Positions 1-6,654 of a stretch of DNA of 13,897 nucleotides are shown one piece after another. The notes beneath the pieces were generated by a model that worked only from the letters and a program-made list of their open reading frames with translations, was not told the DNA's origin and did no database searches. The translations under genes and the position numbers were made by a program. Location: contig JAOUGF010000012.1 in NCBI GenBank assembly GCA_029857925.1, forward strand, positions 1 through 13,897, in the 5' to 3' direction. Source of the stretch: Gammaproteobacteria bacterium. GTDB taxonomy: Bacteria; Pseudomonadota; Gammaproteobacteria; S012-40. Position 1 is the first letter of the stretch, and each line of letters begins with the position of its first letter.

Positions 1-243
1 GGTTGTCGTGGTGATTTCGATGACCGGAATGGGGCTATGCACCGCTAAAAGTGTGCGCAAAGCCTGTGTAAATGTGAATGGTGGATGTAACGCCAATAAA
101 TAGGTCACATTGGGGCTGGGTATAAGATGGGCAATAAATTCGCGCAGCGTGTCGAATCCGTCTGTGGTGGTGCCAATGCCCACCACCCACAAGTCTGCCT
201 GCGAGGCCTTTTCAGGCCTGGCCTCCCGTGTTGTAATGTCCAT
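1..243 (-). CDS. CheB-methylesterase-like domain protein, N-terminal fragment (3' end off window)
   Basis: An open frame of 81 codons runs from an ATG at 243 to the left edge without a stop, so only the N-terminus is present. The start is supported by a good ribosome binding site (AAGGAAGAG, about 6 nt upstream). After about 17 variable residues comes LWVVGIGTTTDGFDTLREF, which matches the opening beta-strand and nucleophile loop of the CheB methylesterase domain (usual form GIGAS-x-GG). A second match is LLALHPPF at residues 49-56, the strand that normally carries the catalytic histidine (H53 here). The end, PIPVIEI, fits the next strand of that domain. Threonine (T26) stands where CheB has its nucleophilic serine, and D28 replaces the first glycine of the GG pair, so ordinary methylesterase activity is doubtful. 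Such domains often begin CheB/CheR/PAS hybrid sensors, but nothing downstream is visible. The family call is by motif only. Confidence 0.6.
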   Translation of the reverse strand, partial: MDITTREARPEKASQADLWVVGIGTTTDGFDTLREFIAHLIPSPNVTYLLALHPPFTFTQALRTLLAVHSPIPVIEITTTT

Positions 244-303
244 GTAGCTCTTCCTTTGTCATCCGTGACATGCGATCATTCAGGTGTGCCTTTCGTCGCT
301 TGA

Positions 304-309
304 ATTGTA
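304..309 (-). promoter_or_regulatory. Possible -10 element for the CheB-like gene
   Basis: Read on the minus strand this is TACAAT, a near-consensus -10 hexamer about 60 nt upstream of the start at 243. No convincing -35 hexamer lies 16-18 nt further upstream, so this is a weak candidate that may need an activator or may be chance. Confidence 0.2.
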
Positions 310-363
310 TCGCTTTGTTAAAACACCTGCACGAAATCAGCCAATCAACAGCAGGCTTACAAC

Positions 364-393
364 TTAAACCGTTGATCGTCAACCTGTTATTAT
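364..393 (+). promoter_or_regulatory. Candidate promoter for the plus-strand cluster
   Basis: TTAAAC (364-369) and TATTAT (388-393) are separated by 18 nt and lie about 45-70 nt before the first plus-strand gene. The -10 is reasonable and the -35 poor. The stretch 244-436 is the only sizeable non-coding gap before the cluster, so its promoter is expected here; the exact hexamers are a guess. Confidence 0.25.
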
Positions 394-416
394 ACGGTTA
401 TCGTCTGGAAGAACGT

Positions 417-446
417 ATGCCCACGCGCGTGCGACTATGCCCCTGA
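417..446 (+). CDS. Possible 9-codon leader ORF overlapping the Gx transporter start
   Basis: ATG at 417 is preceded by GGAAG (407-411) at a suitable 5-nt spacing. It opens a 9-residue frame (MPTRVRLCP) ending in TGA at 444-446. This frame overlaps the ATG at 437 of the following gene, which has no Shine-Dalgarno of its own. The arrangement would allow ribosomes ending the short frame to re-initiate at 437. Only the signal and the overlap are seen; translation is inference. Confidence 0.3.
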   Translation: MPTRVRLCP

Positions 447-985
447 TTACGCTATCCGCAACCGAAGATGACCGCCGTATCGCTGCCTTTGCGAGCCTGG
501 CGATCGCCATGCATGTGGTGGAGGCGGCGTTTCCCAGCCCGCTGCCGGGGGTAAAGCCAGGGCTGGCCAATGTCGTTACGCTGGTGGCATTGCAGGTGTG
601 GGGTTGGCGTAGCGCGGCATGGATCAGCGGTTTGCGCGTCGTAGTGGGCGCTCTGGTCACCGGCAATTTCTTGGGCCCGGGGTTTGTGTTGAGCTGCGCG
701 GGGGCCGTGGCCGCGTTATTGGCGCTGGCCGTCGCGCGACGCCTGCCCGGTGTCAGCATCTTCGGCCTGAGCGTAGTCGCGGCGCTGGCGCACATGGCCA
801 GCCAATTTGGCGTGGCCTATGTATGGCTCATACCACACCCTGGGATGTGGCACCTGTTTCCGGTGTTGATGACGGCGGCGCTATTATTTGGGCTGGTCAG
901 TGGTAGAATATCGGTTATCTTATTGAGGCGTATCGAAACCCACACGCATGAAACACTCAAAGCTCTACCTCGATCCACCGATTGA
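437..985 (+). CDS. Gx transporter family protein (heptaprenyl diphosphate synthase component I-like membrane protein)
   Basis: A 182-residue, very hydrophobic protein with about five membrane segments (roughly residues 15-32, 43-72, 82-101, 108-130 and 140-164). The family's hallmark block is clear: a VEAAFPSPLPGVKPGLANVVTL stretch from residue 28, then LRVVVGALVTGNFLGPGF, then a glycine/alanine-rich segment and ALAHMASQFGVAYV. Members are small integral membrane proteins resembling S-components of ECF-type transporters, often found near polyprenyl synthase or flavin-transfer genes. The substrate is not known and cannot be read from the sequence. ATG 437 is the only usual start codon after the in-frame stop at 365; its own ribosome binding site is poor. 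The 3' end overlaps the tonB-like gene by 38 nt, so the two are probably co-translated. An enzymatic prenyl synthase role is unlikely, because no aspartate-rich motif is present. Confidence 0.8.
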   Translation: MPLITLSATEDDRRIAAFASLAIAMHVVEAAFPSPLPGVKPGLANVVTLVALQVWGWRSAAWISGLRVVVGALVTGNFLGPGFVLSCAGAVAALLALAVARRLPGVSIFGLSVVAALAHMASQFGVAYVWLIPHPGMWHLFPVLMTAALLFGLVSGRISVILLRRIETHTHETLKALPRSTD

Positions 986-1838
986 GTCCGGCGACCGCCT
1001 GGCGTTTACTATGGTCGTGGCGCTGGCGGTGCATGCGTTGATCATATTGGGCATACGCTTTCTGCCGCCTGACCCCGGCAAGGCCGTGAGCAACAACCAA
1101 AATATCTTTGAAGTCACATTGGTAGACACGCGCAGTGAAAAGGCCTCCAAACAGGCGAATTACCTCGCCCAGGCCAATCAACAAGGGGACGGCAATACGC
1201 AGGAACGCGTGCGCGCCACCACGTTGATGCCGTCGTTGATCCCTAAAAATACGCCCGAACTCAGTAACGTATTGCCGGCGCAAGCGGCCGAGGCGCAAAA
1301 ACAGTTGGAGCGCCGTGAGGTGTTGACGGCATTGGACAGCGACCAACGCATCACCACCGACCTCTACCCGACCAAACGCAACGAGGCGCAAAAAATTGAT
1401 GTCCAGCAACTCAATCAGTTGAGCACCCAAATTGCGAGTCTGCAGGCGCGTTTGGGTGCCGCTTATGAGGTATACTCGAAAGAGTCACGCCATAAACGCG
1501 TGGCCGCAGACGCCAAGGAATATAAATACGCCAGTTATATCGAGGCTTGGCAACGCCGCGTGGAACACCTGGGCACACTTTATTATCCTGCCGAGGCGAA
1601 ACGTCGCGGTTTATCAGGTGAATTGGATTTAGAAGTCGTCATAAAATTTGACGGCACGATCGCCGAAGTACAGGTTTTACGCAGCTCCGGCCAACAGATT
1701 TTGGACGACGCCGCGAAGCGTATCGTACACAAATCCGCACCCTTTGCGGCGTTCCCGGAGGATGTCCGCAAGGAGGCCGACTTCTTGCATATTACCCGCA
1801 CATGGCGCTTTGTAAACGGCGGCCTGGTGTCAAATTAA
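948..1838 (+). CDS. tonB: TonB-family energy transducer-like protein
   Basis: 296 residues. A cytoplasmic N-terminus of about 17 residues is followed by one membrane anchor (about 18-38, including H29; TonB also has a membrane-embedded His). A long polar periplasmic stretch (40-195) follows, then a TonB C-terminal domain (about 196-292) with WQRRVEHLGTLYYP, AKRRGLSGELDLEVVI and DGTIAEVQVLRSSG, ending in a YP/GxL/SSG pattern typical of the fold. TonB links the proton-motive force, through ExbB/ExbD, to outer-membrane receptors. The periplasmic spacer lacks the Pro-Lys/Pro-Glu repeats of classical TonB and is instead Gln/Glu/Ala-rich, with possible helix or coiled coil around 112-170. No exbB or exbD lies nearby. 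ATG 948 is the first start after an in-frame stop at 924, and it overlaps the upstream gene. A tonB-like gene before yqgE is common in Gammaproteobacteria. The true partner receptor is unknown. Confidence 0.85.
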   Translation: MKHSKLYLDPPIESGDRLAFTMVVALAVHALIILGIRFLPPDPGKAVSNNQNIFEVTLVDTRSEKASKQANYLAQANQQGDGNTQERVRATTLMPSLIPKNTPELSNVLPAQAAEAQKQLERREVLTALDSDQRITTDLYPTKRNEAQKIDVQQLNQLSTQIASLQARLGAAYEVYSKESRHKRVAADAKEYKYASYIEAWQRRVEHLGTLYYPAEAKRRGLSGELDLEVVIKFDGTIAEVQVLRSSGQQILDDAAKRIVHKSAPFAAFPEDVRKEADFLHITRTWRFVNGGLVSN

Positions 1839-1939
1839 ACCAGCGAATTAATCACACAAGTGAGATTGGATTGCGTAAATCAAACACTAAGGAAGAAGTT
1901 CCGACTGTCGCACCTCCTGTGCAGTCCGATTCCTCTTTT

Positions 1940-2488
1940 ATGAGTAACCATTTTTTAATTGCGATGCCGCATTTGCGCGACCCGAATTTTTTTCATGGGG
2001 TGACATTTGTGTGCGAACACAATGAGAACGGCGCGATGGGCATCGTGATCAATCGCCCGATGCCGGAGATTACGTTGGGCGAGGTGTTCGAACAACTCGG
2101 CTTGACCACCGAAAATCAAAACTTGATGCAACAAGCGGTTTTTTTCGGCGGCCCCGTCGAACGTGAACGCGGTTTTGTCGTGCATCAACCGATAGGCACC
2201 TGGTCATCCACCCTCACTGTCGCAGAGGAATTAGGCGTCACGTCCTCGCGCGACATCATCGAGGCACTGACCCGCGATGAAGGCCCCAAACGCACGTTTA
2301 TCGCGTTGGGGTATGCGGGTTGGGGGCCTGGCCAATTGGAAAAAGAAATCACCGACAATTCCTGGCTAAGCCTGCCCGCCGATCCACGATTGATTTTTGA
2401 TGTACCCATCGAACGCCGTTGGGAAGAGGCGGCACGCCTGCTCGGTATCGACATCAATAGCATTTCTTCGGATGTCGGCCACGCCTAG
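1940..2488 (+). CDS. yqgE: YqgE/AlgH family protein
   Basis: 182 residues with the typical opening NHFLIAMPHLRDPNFFHGVTFVCEHN, then GAMGIVINRP (31-40), FFGGPVERERGFVVH (68-82), and the C-terminal block FIALGYAGWGPGQLEKEI (120-137) ending in the NSWL element. The family is widespread in proteobacteria; in Pseudomonas the homologue AlgH was linked to alginate regulation, but the biochemical role is unresolved. Start choice: ATG 1940 sits four residues before the conserved FLIAMP. GTG 1919, seven codons upstream in frame, would give a length closer to AlgH and is a real alternative. A strong Shine-Dalgarno-like AAGGAAGAAG (1889-1898) lies further upstream, about 20 nt before the GTG. The 3' end overlaps ruvX by 17 nt. 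About 100 nt separate it from tonB, so an internal promoter is possible. Confidence 0.93.
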   Translation: MSNHFLIAMPHLRDPNFFHGVTFVCEHNENGAMGIVINRPMPEITLGEVFEQLGLTTENQNLMQQAVFFGGPVERERGFVVHQPIGTWSSTLTVAEELGVTSSRDIIEALTRDEGPKRTFIALGYAGWGPGQLEKEITDNSWLSLPADPRLIFDVPIERRWEEAARLLGIDINSISSDVGHA

Positions 2489-2942
2489 TCCGCCCACCAA
2501 GCGTGCGGAAGGCACCTTGCTGGGCCTCGATTTCAGTCTACGGCATATCGGCGTGGCGGCGGCGTCCACCGTCACCCGCGTCGCAAACCCCGTCACCACA
2601 ATCAATAATCCCTCGGGTGGCGGCGTCAATTGGGATGCACTGACCGCGTTGCTGCAGCAATGGCGACCCATCGCGGTGATCGTCGGCCTGCCGCTGACCG
2701 AAGACGGCGGCGAGCAGGAAGAAACGCGTGCCGCACGCCGTTTTGGCAGGCGGCTGCACGGCCGCTACGGCGTGCAGGTGTATTGGCAGGATGAGCGTTA
2801 CACCACCCGGTTGGCGAAAGACGCGGGTAAAAATTATCACGTACCGCGCCACACCAACACCCTCGATGCGGTGGCCGCGCAAATCATTCTGCAATCCTGG
2901 CTGGACAGCACTGCGCAAGCCACCGCAAACGGTGTACAATAA
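2472..2942 (+). CDS. ruvX: Putative pre-16S rRNA processing / Holliday-junction-resolvase-like nuclease RuvX (YqgF)
   Basis: 156 residues of RNase H-like fold. Seen motifs: GLDFSLRHIGVA (18-29) with the first acidic residue D20; VIVGLPLTEDGGEQEETRAARRF (about 69-91); VYWQDERYTT (103-112), the usual DERxST block; and LDAVAAQIILQSWL (131-144) with the last acidic residue D132. The family is implicated in 16S rRNA 5' maturation, with a nuclease active site of three acidic residues, all present. The usual G in the D-x-G-x-x-x-x-G loop is serine here (S22). The start at ATG 2472, overlapping the end of yqgE, gives an N-terminus of about 14 residues before the fold; an earlier in-frame ATG at 2397 lies inside yqgE and would add unrelated residues. 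The yqgE-ruvX overlap is a very common pairing. Confidence 0.93.
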   Translation: MSATPSPPTKRAEGTLLGLDFSLRHIGVAAASTVTRVANPVTTINNPSGGGVNWDALTALLQQWRPIAVIVGLPLTEDGGEQEETRAARRFGRRLHGRYGVQVYWQDERYTTRLAKDAGKNYHVPRHTNTLDAVAAQIILQSWLDSTAQATANGVQ

Positions 2943-2967
2943 CGCATCTTATCGGCTTGGATCGGTC

Positions 2968-3486
2968 ATGACCACTGCACGCACCGCCCCGCTCCCCCCG
3001 GTCACCGAGGTGATCACGCGCATGGGACACCAATTGCGCGAACGTTTGGCGGCGCTGGCGATTCAAGACCCGTTTATGATCGGCATTCAAACCGGCGGTG
3101 TGTGGGTCGCGCAACAGCTGCACCAGGCATTGCAACTCCCTTCATTGCTGGGCACGTTAAACATCAATTTTTATCGCGACGATTTTACGCGCATCGGCGT
3201 GCACCCGATGGTCACGCCCACGCAATTGCAAGAACGCGTGGTGGATCGCGACATCATTTTGGTCGATGACGTGTTGTATACGGGGCGCACGGTGCGCGCC
3301 GCATTAAACGAAATTTTTGATTACGGCCGTCCGGCATCGGTCACATTGGTGACCTTGGTCGATCGCGGTGGTCGCGAACTCCCTATCCAAGCCGATATCG
3401 TCGGCCTGCACATCGCACTGTCCGCCGGGGAGCAAATCAAACTCAACGGCCCGCAACCCCTCACATTAGAGATCACCCACAGCTAA
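2968..3486 (+). CDS. pyrR: PyrR, pyr regulator / uracil phosphoribosyltransferase
   Basis: 172 residues, the normal family length. A type I phosphoribosyltransferase fold is shown by the PRPP-binding motif [15 protein letters not shown] (96-110). Other family blocks are [14 protein letters not shown] (38-51), the [12 protein letters not shown] flexible-loop region (66-77), and [22 protein letters not shown] (125-146). PyrR converts uracil and PRPP to UMP, and in many bacteria it controls pyr expression. In Gram-positives it binds pyr mRNA; in Pseudomonas it has a regulatory role that differs in mechanism. The gaps before it (25 nt) and after it (7 nt) are too short to hold a classical PyrR attenuator, so any regulation would act elsewhere. 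ATG 2968 is chosen because the upstream part of the open frame lies inside ruvX in another frame. Confidence 0.93.
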   Translation: MTTARTAPLPPVTEVITRMGHQLRERLAALAIQDPFMIGIQTGGVWVAQQLHQALQLPSLLGTLNINFYRDDFTRIGVHPMVTPTQLQERVVDRDIILVDDVLYTGRTVRAALNEIFDYGRPASVTLVTLVDRGGRELPIQADIVGLHIALSAGEQIKLNGPQPLTLEITHS

Positions 3487-3493
3487 GCCGCAC

Positions 3494-4471
3494 ATGAATC
3501 ATCATCGTCGCCTGCAACTCACAAAAGATGGCCGCCTGCGGCATTTTATCGCGATTGAAGGCCTGCCGCGCGCGATCCTGTTGTCGATCTTGGACACCGC
3601 GGAAGGCTTTGCCGGTGTCGGCAATCAAGCGGTAAAAAAAGTACCGCTGCTGCGCGGCAAGACCATCGTCAATTTGTTTTTCGAATCCAGCACGCGCACG
3701 CGCACCACGTTTGAAGTCGCGGCCAAGCGCCTGTCCGCCGACGTGATCAATTTTAATATCAGCACCTCGTCCGCGAGCAAGGGCGAGTCGTTGTTGGACA
3801 CGCTGCGCAATCTGGAGGCCATGCAGACCGATATGTTCGTCGTGCGCCACGACGAAAGCGGCGCCGCACATTTTATCGCGCAGCAAGTCGCGCCGCATGT
3901 CAGCGTGATCAACGCAGGCGACGGCCGTCACGCGCATCCGACGCAGGCGATGTTGGACATGTTCACGATCCGTCGCCATTTCGGGGAATTCGCGCCGCTG
4001 AATGTCGCGATCGTCGGCGATTTATTGCATTCGCGCGTCGCACGCTCGCAAATCCATGCGCTGACCACATTGCAAGTCAACGAAGTGCGGGTGATCGGCC
4101 CGAAGACGCTGATCCCCAAAGGCATCGAACAAATGGGCGTCCACGTCTACCACGATATGCAATCCGGTCTGCGTGACGTCGATGTCATCATCATGTTGCG
4201 CTTGCAACGCGAACGCATGCACGGCGCGTTTATCCCCAGCGAACACGAATACTTTCAAGTCTATGGTTTGACCCCGGAACGCCTGGCCTATGCCAAACCC
4301 AATGCCATCGTGATGCACCCCGGTCCGATCAATCGCGGTGTGGAAATCGATTCCGCCGTCGCCGACGGTCCGCAGTCGGTTATTTTGGAACAAGTCACCA
4401 ACGGTATCGCGGTACGCATGGCGGTGATGGCGCTGACGATGGGCAGCTATGCCACGCAAGGAGAGGCGTAA
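3494..4471 (+). CDS. pyrB: Aspartate carbamoyltransferase catalytic subunit
   Basis: 325 residues. PyrB condenses carbamoyl phosphate with aspartate to N-carbamoylaspartate, the committed step of pyrimidine synthesis. The carbamoyl-phosphate loop [13 protein letters not shown] (62-74) is intact. Active-site K96 is in [12 protein letters not shown]118 is in VVRHDE, and H148 is in the HPTQ motif of [14 protein letters not shown]. The aspartate side is covered by LRLQRER (235-241) and [10 protein letters not shown] (275-284). The N-terminal extension of about 15 residues fits the class A ATCase of Pseudomonas type, which binds a pyrC' polypeptide instead of a PyrI regulatory subunit; no pyrI follows here. 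The stop overlaps the ATG of the next gene (TAATG), implying translational coupling and balanced subunit production. It starts 7 nt after pyrR. Confidence 0.97.
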   Translation: MNHHRRLQLTKDGRLRHFIAIEGLPRAILLSILDTAEGFAGVGNQAVKKVPLLRGKTIVNLFFESSTRTRTTFEVAAKRLSADVINFNISTSSASKGESLLDTLRNLEAMQTDMFVVRHDESGAAHFIAQQVAPHVSVINAGDGRHAHPTQAMLDMFTIRRHFGEFAPLNVAIVGDLLHSRVARSQIHALTTLQVNEVRVIGPKTLIPKGIEQMGVHVYHDMQSGLRDVDVIIMLRLQRERMHGAFIPSEHEYFQVYGLTPERLAYAKPNAIVMHPGPINRGVEIDSAVADGPQSVILEQVTNGIAVRMAVMALTMGSYATQGEA

Positions 4472-5757
4472 TGCGTATCCATATCCAAGGGGGCCGTGTG
4501 CTCGACCCCGCCAATGACGTGGACGCGCAACGCGATGTCTACATCGCCGATGGACGCATACTCGCCGTTGGCGACGCACCCAAAGGATTTAACAGCGATC
4601 GCGTCATAAACGCCCGAGGGCACATCGTGTGCCCCGGCTTGATCGACATGCAGGCGCGTTTGCGTGAGCCCGGCAACGAACACAAAGGCACAATTCTAAG
4701 TGAGACACGCGCCGCCGCCGCTGCGGGGATCACCTCGTTGTGCTGCCCGCCGGATACCCTGCCGGTGGTGGACACCCCGGCCGTTGCGGAATTGATTTAT
4801 GAGCGCGCGTTGACCGCGGGTTATGCAAAGGTGTTGACGTTGGGCGCGCTGACCAAGGGCCTGGAAGGCACGCTGATCGCCGAGATGAAGGCGTTGCTGG
4901 ACGTCGGTTGCGTCGGCGTCAGCAATGCGTGGCGGCCGATCACCAACACCTTGGTGATGCGTCGCGCAATGGAATACGCCGCGACGTTTGATTTGCCTGT
5001 TTTTCTGCACGCAGAAGATCCCTATCTCCACGCCGGGGGTTGCGCGCATGAAGGCGCGATCAGTACGCGCCTCGGTCTGGGCGGCATCCCGGAGATTGCG
5101 GAGACTATCGCCGTCGCCCGCGATCTCGCATTGGTGGAAGAAACCGGCGCGCGCGCGCATTTTTGCCAGCTCTCCACCGCACGCGGTATGGACATGGTGT
5201 TGGCGGCGCAGGCACGGGGCTTGCCGGTCACCGCCGACGTCAGCATCCACCATCTGCATCTCACCGAAATGGATATCGGTGACTACAACGCGCTGTGTCA
5301 TGTGCGCCCGCCGTTGCGCACGCAACGCGATCGCGATGGCTTGCGTCGCGCGATCTTGCGCGGCGTGGCGGTGTGCTCCGCACATCAGCCGCACGAACCG
5401 GATGCCAAGGCAGGACCCTATGCCGAGACGGAACCCGGCATCGCCGGTTTGGAAAGCCTGTTGCCGCTTACATTGCGTCTCGTGGATGACGGCGTGTGCA
5501 CCCTGCTCGAAGCCCTGGCCAGTCTCACCGTGCGCCCTGCGCGCATCCTAGGCGTCTCTAGCGGCAGTTTGAGCGTAGGCGCAGACGCAGATGTCTGCAT
5601 TTTTGATCCGCAGCGTGAATGGCGTCTCGCGGACCAGGATCAGATGCTCAGCCACGGTCGCAACACGCCGTTTTTTCACTGGGATTTACGCGGCCAGGTG
5701 ACGCACACCTTACTCAACGGGCGTGTGGTGTACACGGCTACAGCACAACCAGCCTAG
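4471..5757 (+). CDS. pyrC': Inactive dihydroorotase-like subunit PyrC' (PyrX) of aspartate carbamoyltransferase
   Basis: 428 residues of amidohydrolase fold, full length. Active type I dihydroorotases carry D-x-H-x-H-L-R-E-P-G; here the same place reads DMQARLREPG (59-68), so both metal-binding histidines are lost (Q61, R63). A third ligand position, normally His in a C-H-x-S-T motif, is Q233. The catalytic Asp of the S/T-D-H-x-P-H block is Ala (A304 in CSAHQPHE, 302-309). H180 in LHAED remains. This fits the Pseudomonas-type pyrC' product, which has no dihydroorotase activity and is needed to assemble and stabilise the ATCase dodecamer. The TAATG junction with pyrB supports that. A functional dihydroorotase must be encoded elsewhere. 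The last block, ADADVCIFDP (371-380), is the normal C-terminal beta-sandwich. The stop lies in a CTAG shared with the convergent gene. Confidence 0.94.
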   Translation: MRIHIQGGRVLDPANDVDAQRDVYIADGRILAVGDAPKGFNSDRVINARGHIVCPGLIDMQARLREPGNEHKGTILSETRAAAAAGITSLCCPPDTLPVVDTPAVAELIYERALTAGYAKVLTLGALTKGLEGTLIAEMKALLDVGCVGVSNAWRPITNTLVMRRAMEYAATFDLPVFLHAEDPYLHAGGCAHEGAISTRLGLGGIPEIAETIAVARDLALVEETGARAHFCQLSTARGMDMVLAAQARGLPVTADVSIHHLHLTEMDIGDYNALCHVRPPLRTQRDRDGLRRAILRGVAVCSAHQPHEPDAKAGPYAETEPGIAGLESLLPLTLRLVDDGVCTLLEALASLTVRPARILGVSSGSLSVGADADVCIFDPQREWRLADQDQMLSHGRNTPFFHWDLRGQVTHTLLNGRVVYTATAQPA

Positions 5758-6368
5758 TCGCTGCCGCGCGTGCGATGAAACCACCATAGGCGTGAGTCCT
5801 TTATCACTTGCGCGATTTTGGCATAACCCGCACTGCCGGGGTGCGCGCCGTCACCCGCCGCAATCTCCGCCAGATATGCGGTATCTTCAACCAGCACGGG
5901 AAAAATTTCGATATAGGGCACATTCAACGTGGCGGCCTCATAGCCGAAGGCGGCCGAGAGATCGCTAATGCGTAGGTTTTGTTCCTGGTCTTCCACGGCA
6001 GGCGGCCCCACCAATAACACGCGGTATTTTTTTTTCGCATCGATCAGCAGGCGACGCATATTGGCGCAGGATTCGTCGATATCCACACGCGGCGCGCCGT
6101 CCTCCCACACACTATCATTCACACCACACGAAAAAATCACACGCGCGTCTTTGCCGTCAGGAAAACGCGGCGTACACTCCGCTTCCCAGCGCGCCAATAC
6201 ATCGCGACTGGTGTTGCGACGCACGCCCAGATTGTAATAGGTGATCTTCAAACACGTTTGATCGATATCCGCGCACAAACGCCCCGCCCAACCTAACATC
6301 GTCTCGTCGCCCACACCCGCAACGAAAGAATCGCCGACAAAACACAGCCTGATATCTTGCGACATCAT
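5754..6368 (-). CDS. SGNH/GDSL-family hydrolase (putative lipase/esterase)
   Basis: 204 residues. The four SGNH blocks are in order: VGDSFVAGVG (11-20) with nucleophile S14, NLGVRRNTS (46-54) with the block II glycine G48, SCGVND (80-85) with N84, and DGAHPGSAGY (173-182) with the D173/H176 pair. The catalytic residues look complete, so an active esterase, lipase or acyl-hydrolase is likely; the substrate cannot be deduced. No signal peptide is seen (it begins MMSQDIRLCFVGDS), so it should be cytoplasmic. A strong Shine-Dalgarno (GAGGAG, 6372-6377) serves two adjacent ATGs; the second (6363-6365) has the better spacing, so the protein may begin one residue later. It converges with pyrC' and overlaps it by 4 nt. 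It lies 286 nt after the RibD-C-like gene in the same direction and may have its own promoter. Confidence 0.88.
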   Translation of the reverse strand: MMSQDIRLCFVGDSFVAGVGDETMLGWAGRLCADIDQTCLKITYYNLGVRRNTSRDVLARWEAECTPRFPDGKDARVIFSCGVNDSVWEDGAPRVDIDESCANMRRLLIDAKKKYRVLLVGPPAVEDQEQNLRISDLSAAFGYEAATLNVPYIEIFPVLVEDTAYLAEIAAGDGAHPGSAGYAKIAQVIKDSRLWWFHRTRGSD

Positions 6369-6385
6369 CTACTCCTCGCGTCTAA

Positions 6386-6395
6386 TTTTATATAC
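6386..6395 (-). promoter_or_regulatory. Possible -10-like element for the SGNH hydrolase
   Basis: On the minus strand the sequence reads TATATAAAAT, about 20 nt before the start codon and just ahead of its Shine-Dalgarno. A transcript from here would have a very short leader. No matching -35 is visible, because the expected position falls in the GC-rich hairpin, so confidence is low. Confidence 0.2.
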
Positions 6396-6408
6396 CCCGT
6401 CCCACGCA

Positions 6409-6423
6409 GGGCCGTTTCGGCCC
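6409..6423. repeat. GC-rich inverted repeat (6-bp stem, 3-nt loop)
   Basis: GGGCCG and CGGCCC flank a TTT loop. It would form a tight hairpin in RNA of either strand. No T-tract follows on either strand, so it is not a standard intrinsic terminator. It lies in the upstream region of the SGNH hydrolase gene. Confidence 0.5.
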
Positions 6424-6572
6424 CGGTACCTCACACCGATCAAGCACACCCCCACAGCGCACATTGATCAGCGACTACCACCCGGTCGCGCGTCATTAAT
6501 TTAAACGTCACGCCTTCTACATATTGCGCGCGATGTCTGTCACATCGCACACGCCATGCGTTTACTTCGTAA

Positions 6573-6582
6573 CTAAGCTTAG
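6573..6582. repeat. Perfect 10-bp palindrome CTAAGCTTAG
   Basis: A self-complementary decamer in the non-coding gap, about 205 nt upstream of the hydrolase start and 73 nt after the end of the RibD-C-like gene. It could be half of a regulator site or chance; symmetry does not extend beyond ten bases. Confidence 0.35.
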
Positions 6583-6654
6583 CACAACTGACGTAATAAC
6601 CAAGTGCATACACACAAATTCGTCAGTGAACTGAATGTATATTTTACCACTTGA

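Larger units (their letters stand above)
6369..6654. other. Non-coding interval between the SGNH hydrolase and RibD-C-like genes
   Basis: This 286-nt gap is the longest non-coding stretch in the window. No open frame here looks like a gene and no tRNA-like fold was seen. It holds a GC-rich hairpin (6409-6423), a 10-bp perfect palindrome (6573-6582), and an AT-rich TATATAAAAT-like element just upstream of the hydrolase (minus strand, about 6386-6395). It probably contains the hydrolase promoter and perhaps the end of the ABC operon transcript; neither is proved. Confidence 0.5.

Noticed and set aside
1802..1939. Extended N-terminus of YqgE from an ATG at 1802
   Set aside because: The first part lies within the end of the tonB-like gene in another frame, and the residues before the conserved NHFLIAMP block do not resemble the family.
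2728..2967. Extended N-terminus of PyrR from 2728
   Set aside because: It lies inside ruvX in another frame; ATG 2968 gives the normal PyrR length.
2943..3493. PyrR-binding attenuator or terminator before pyrR or pyrB
   Set aside because: The gaps are only 25 and 7 nt and hold no hairpin with a T-run.
4022..4579. Long antisense open frames over pyrB, pyrC' and other genes
   Set aside because: They mirror strongly conserved genes in GC-rich sequence, are Arg/His-rich, and show no recognisable domain or ribosome binding site.
6400..6430. GC-rich hairpin as an intrinsic terminator of the ABC operon
   Set aside because: No T-tract follows the stem on either strand, and it is some 230 nt beyond the last gene of the operon.
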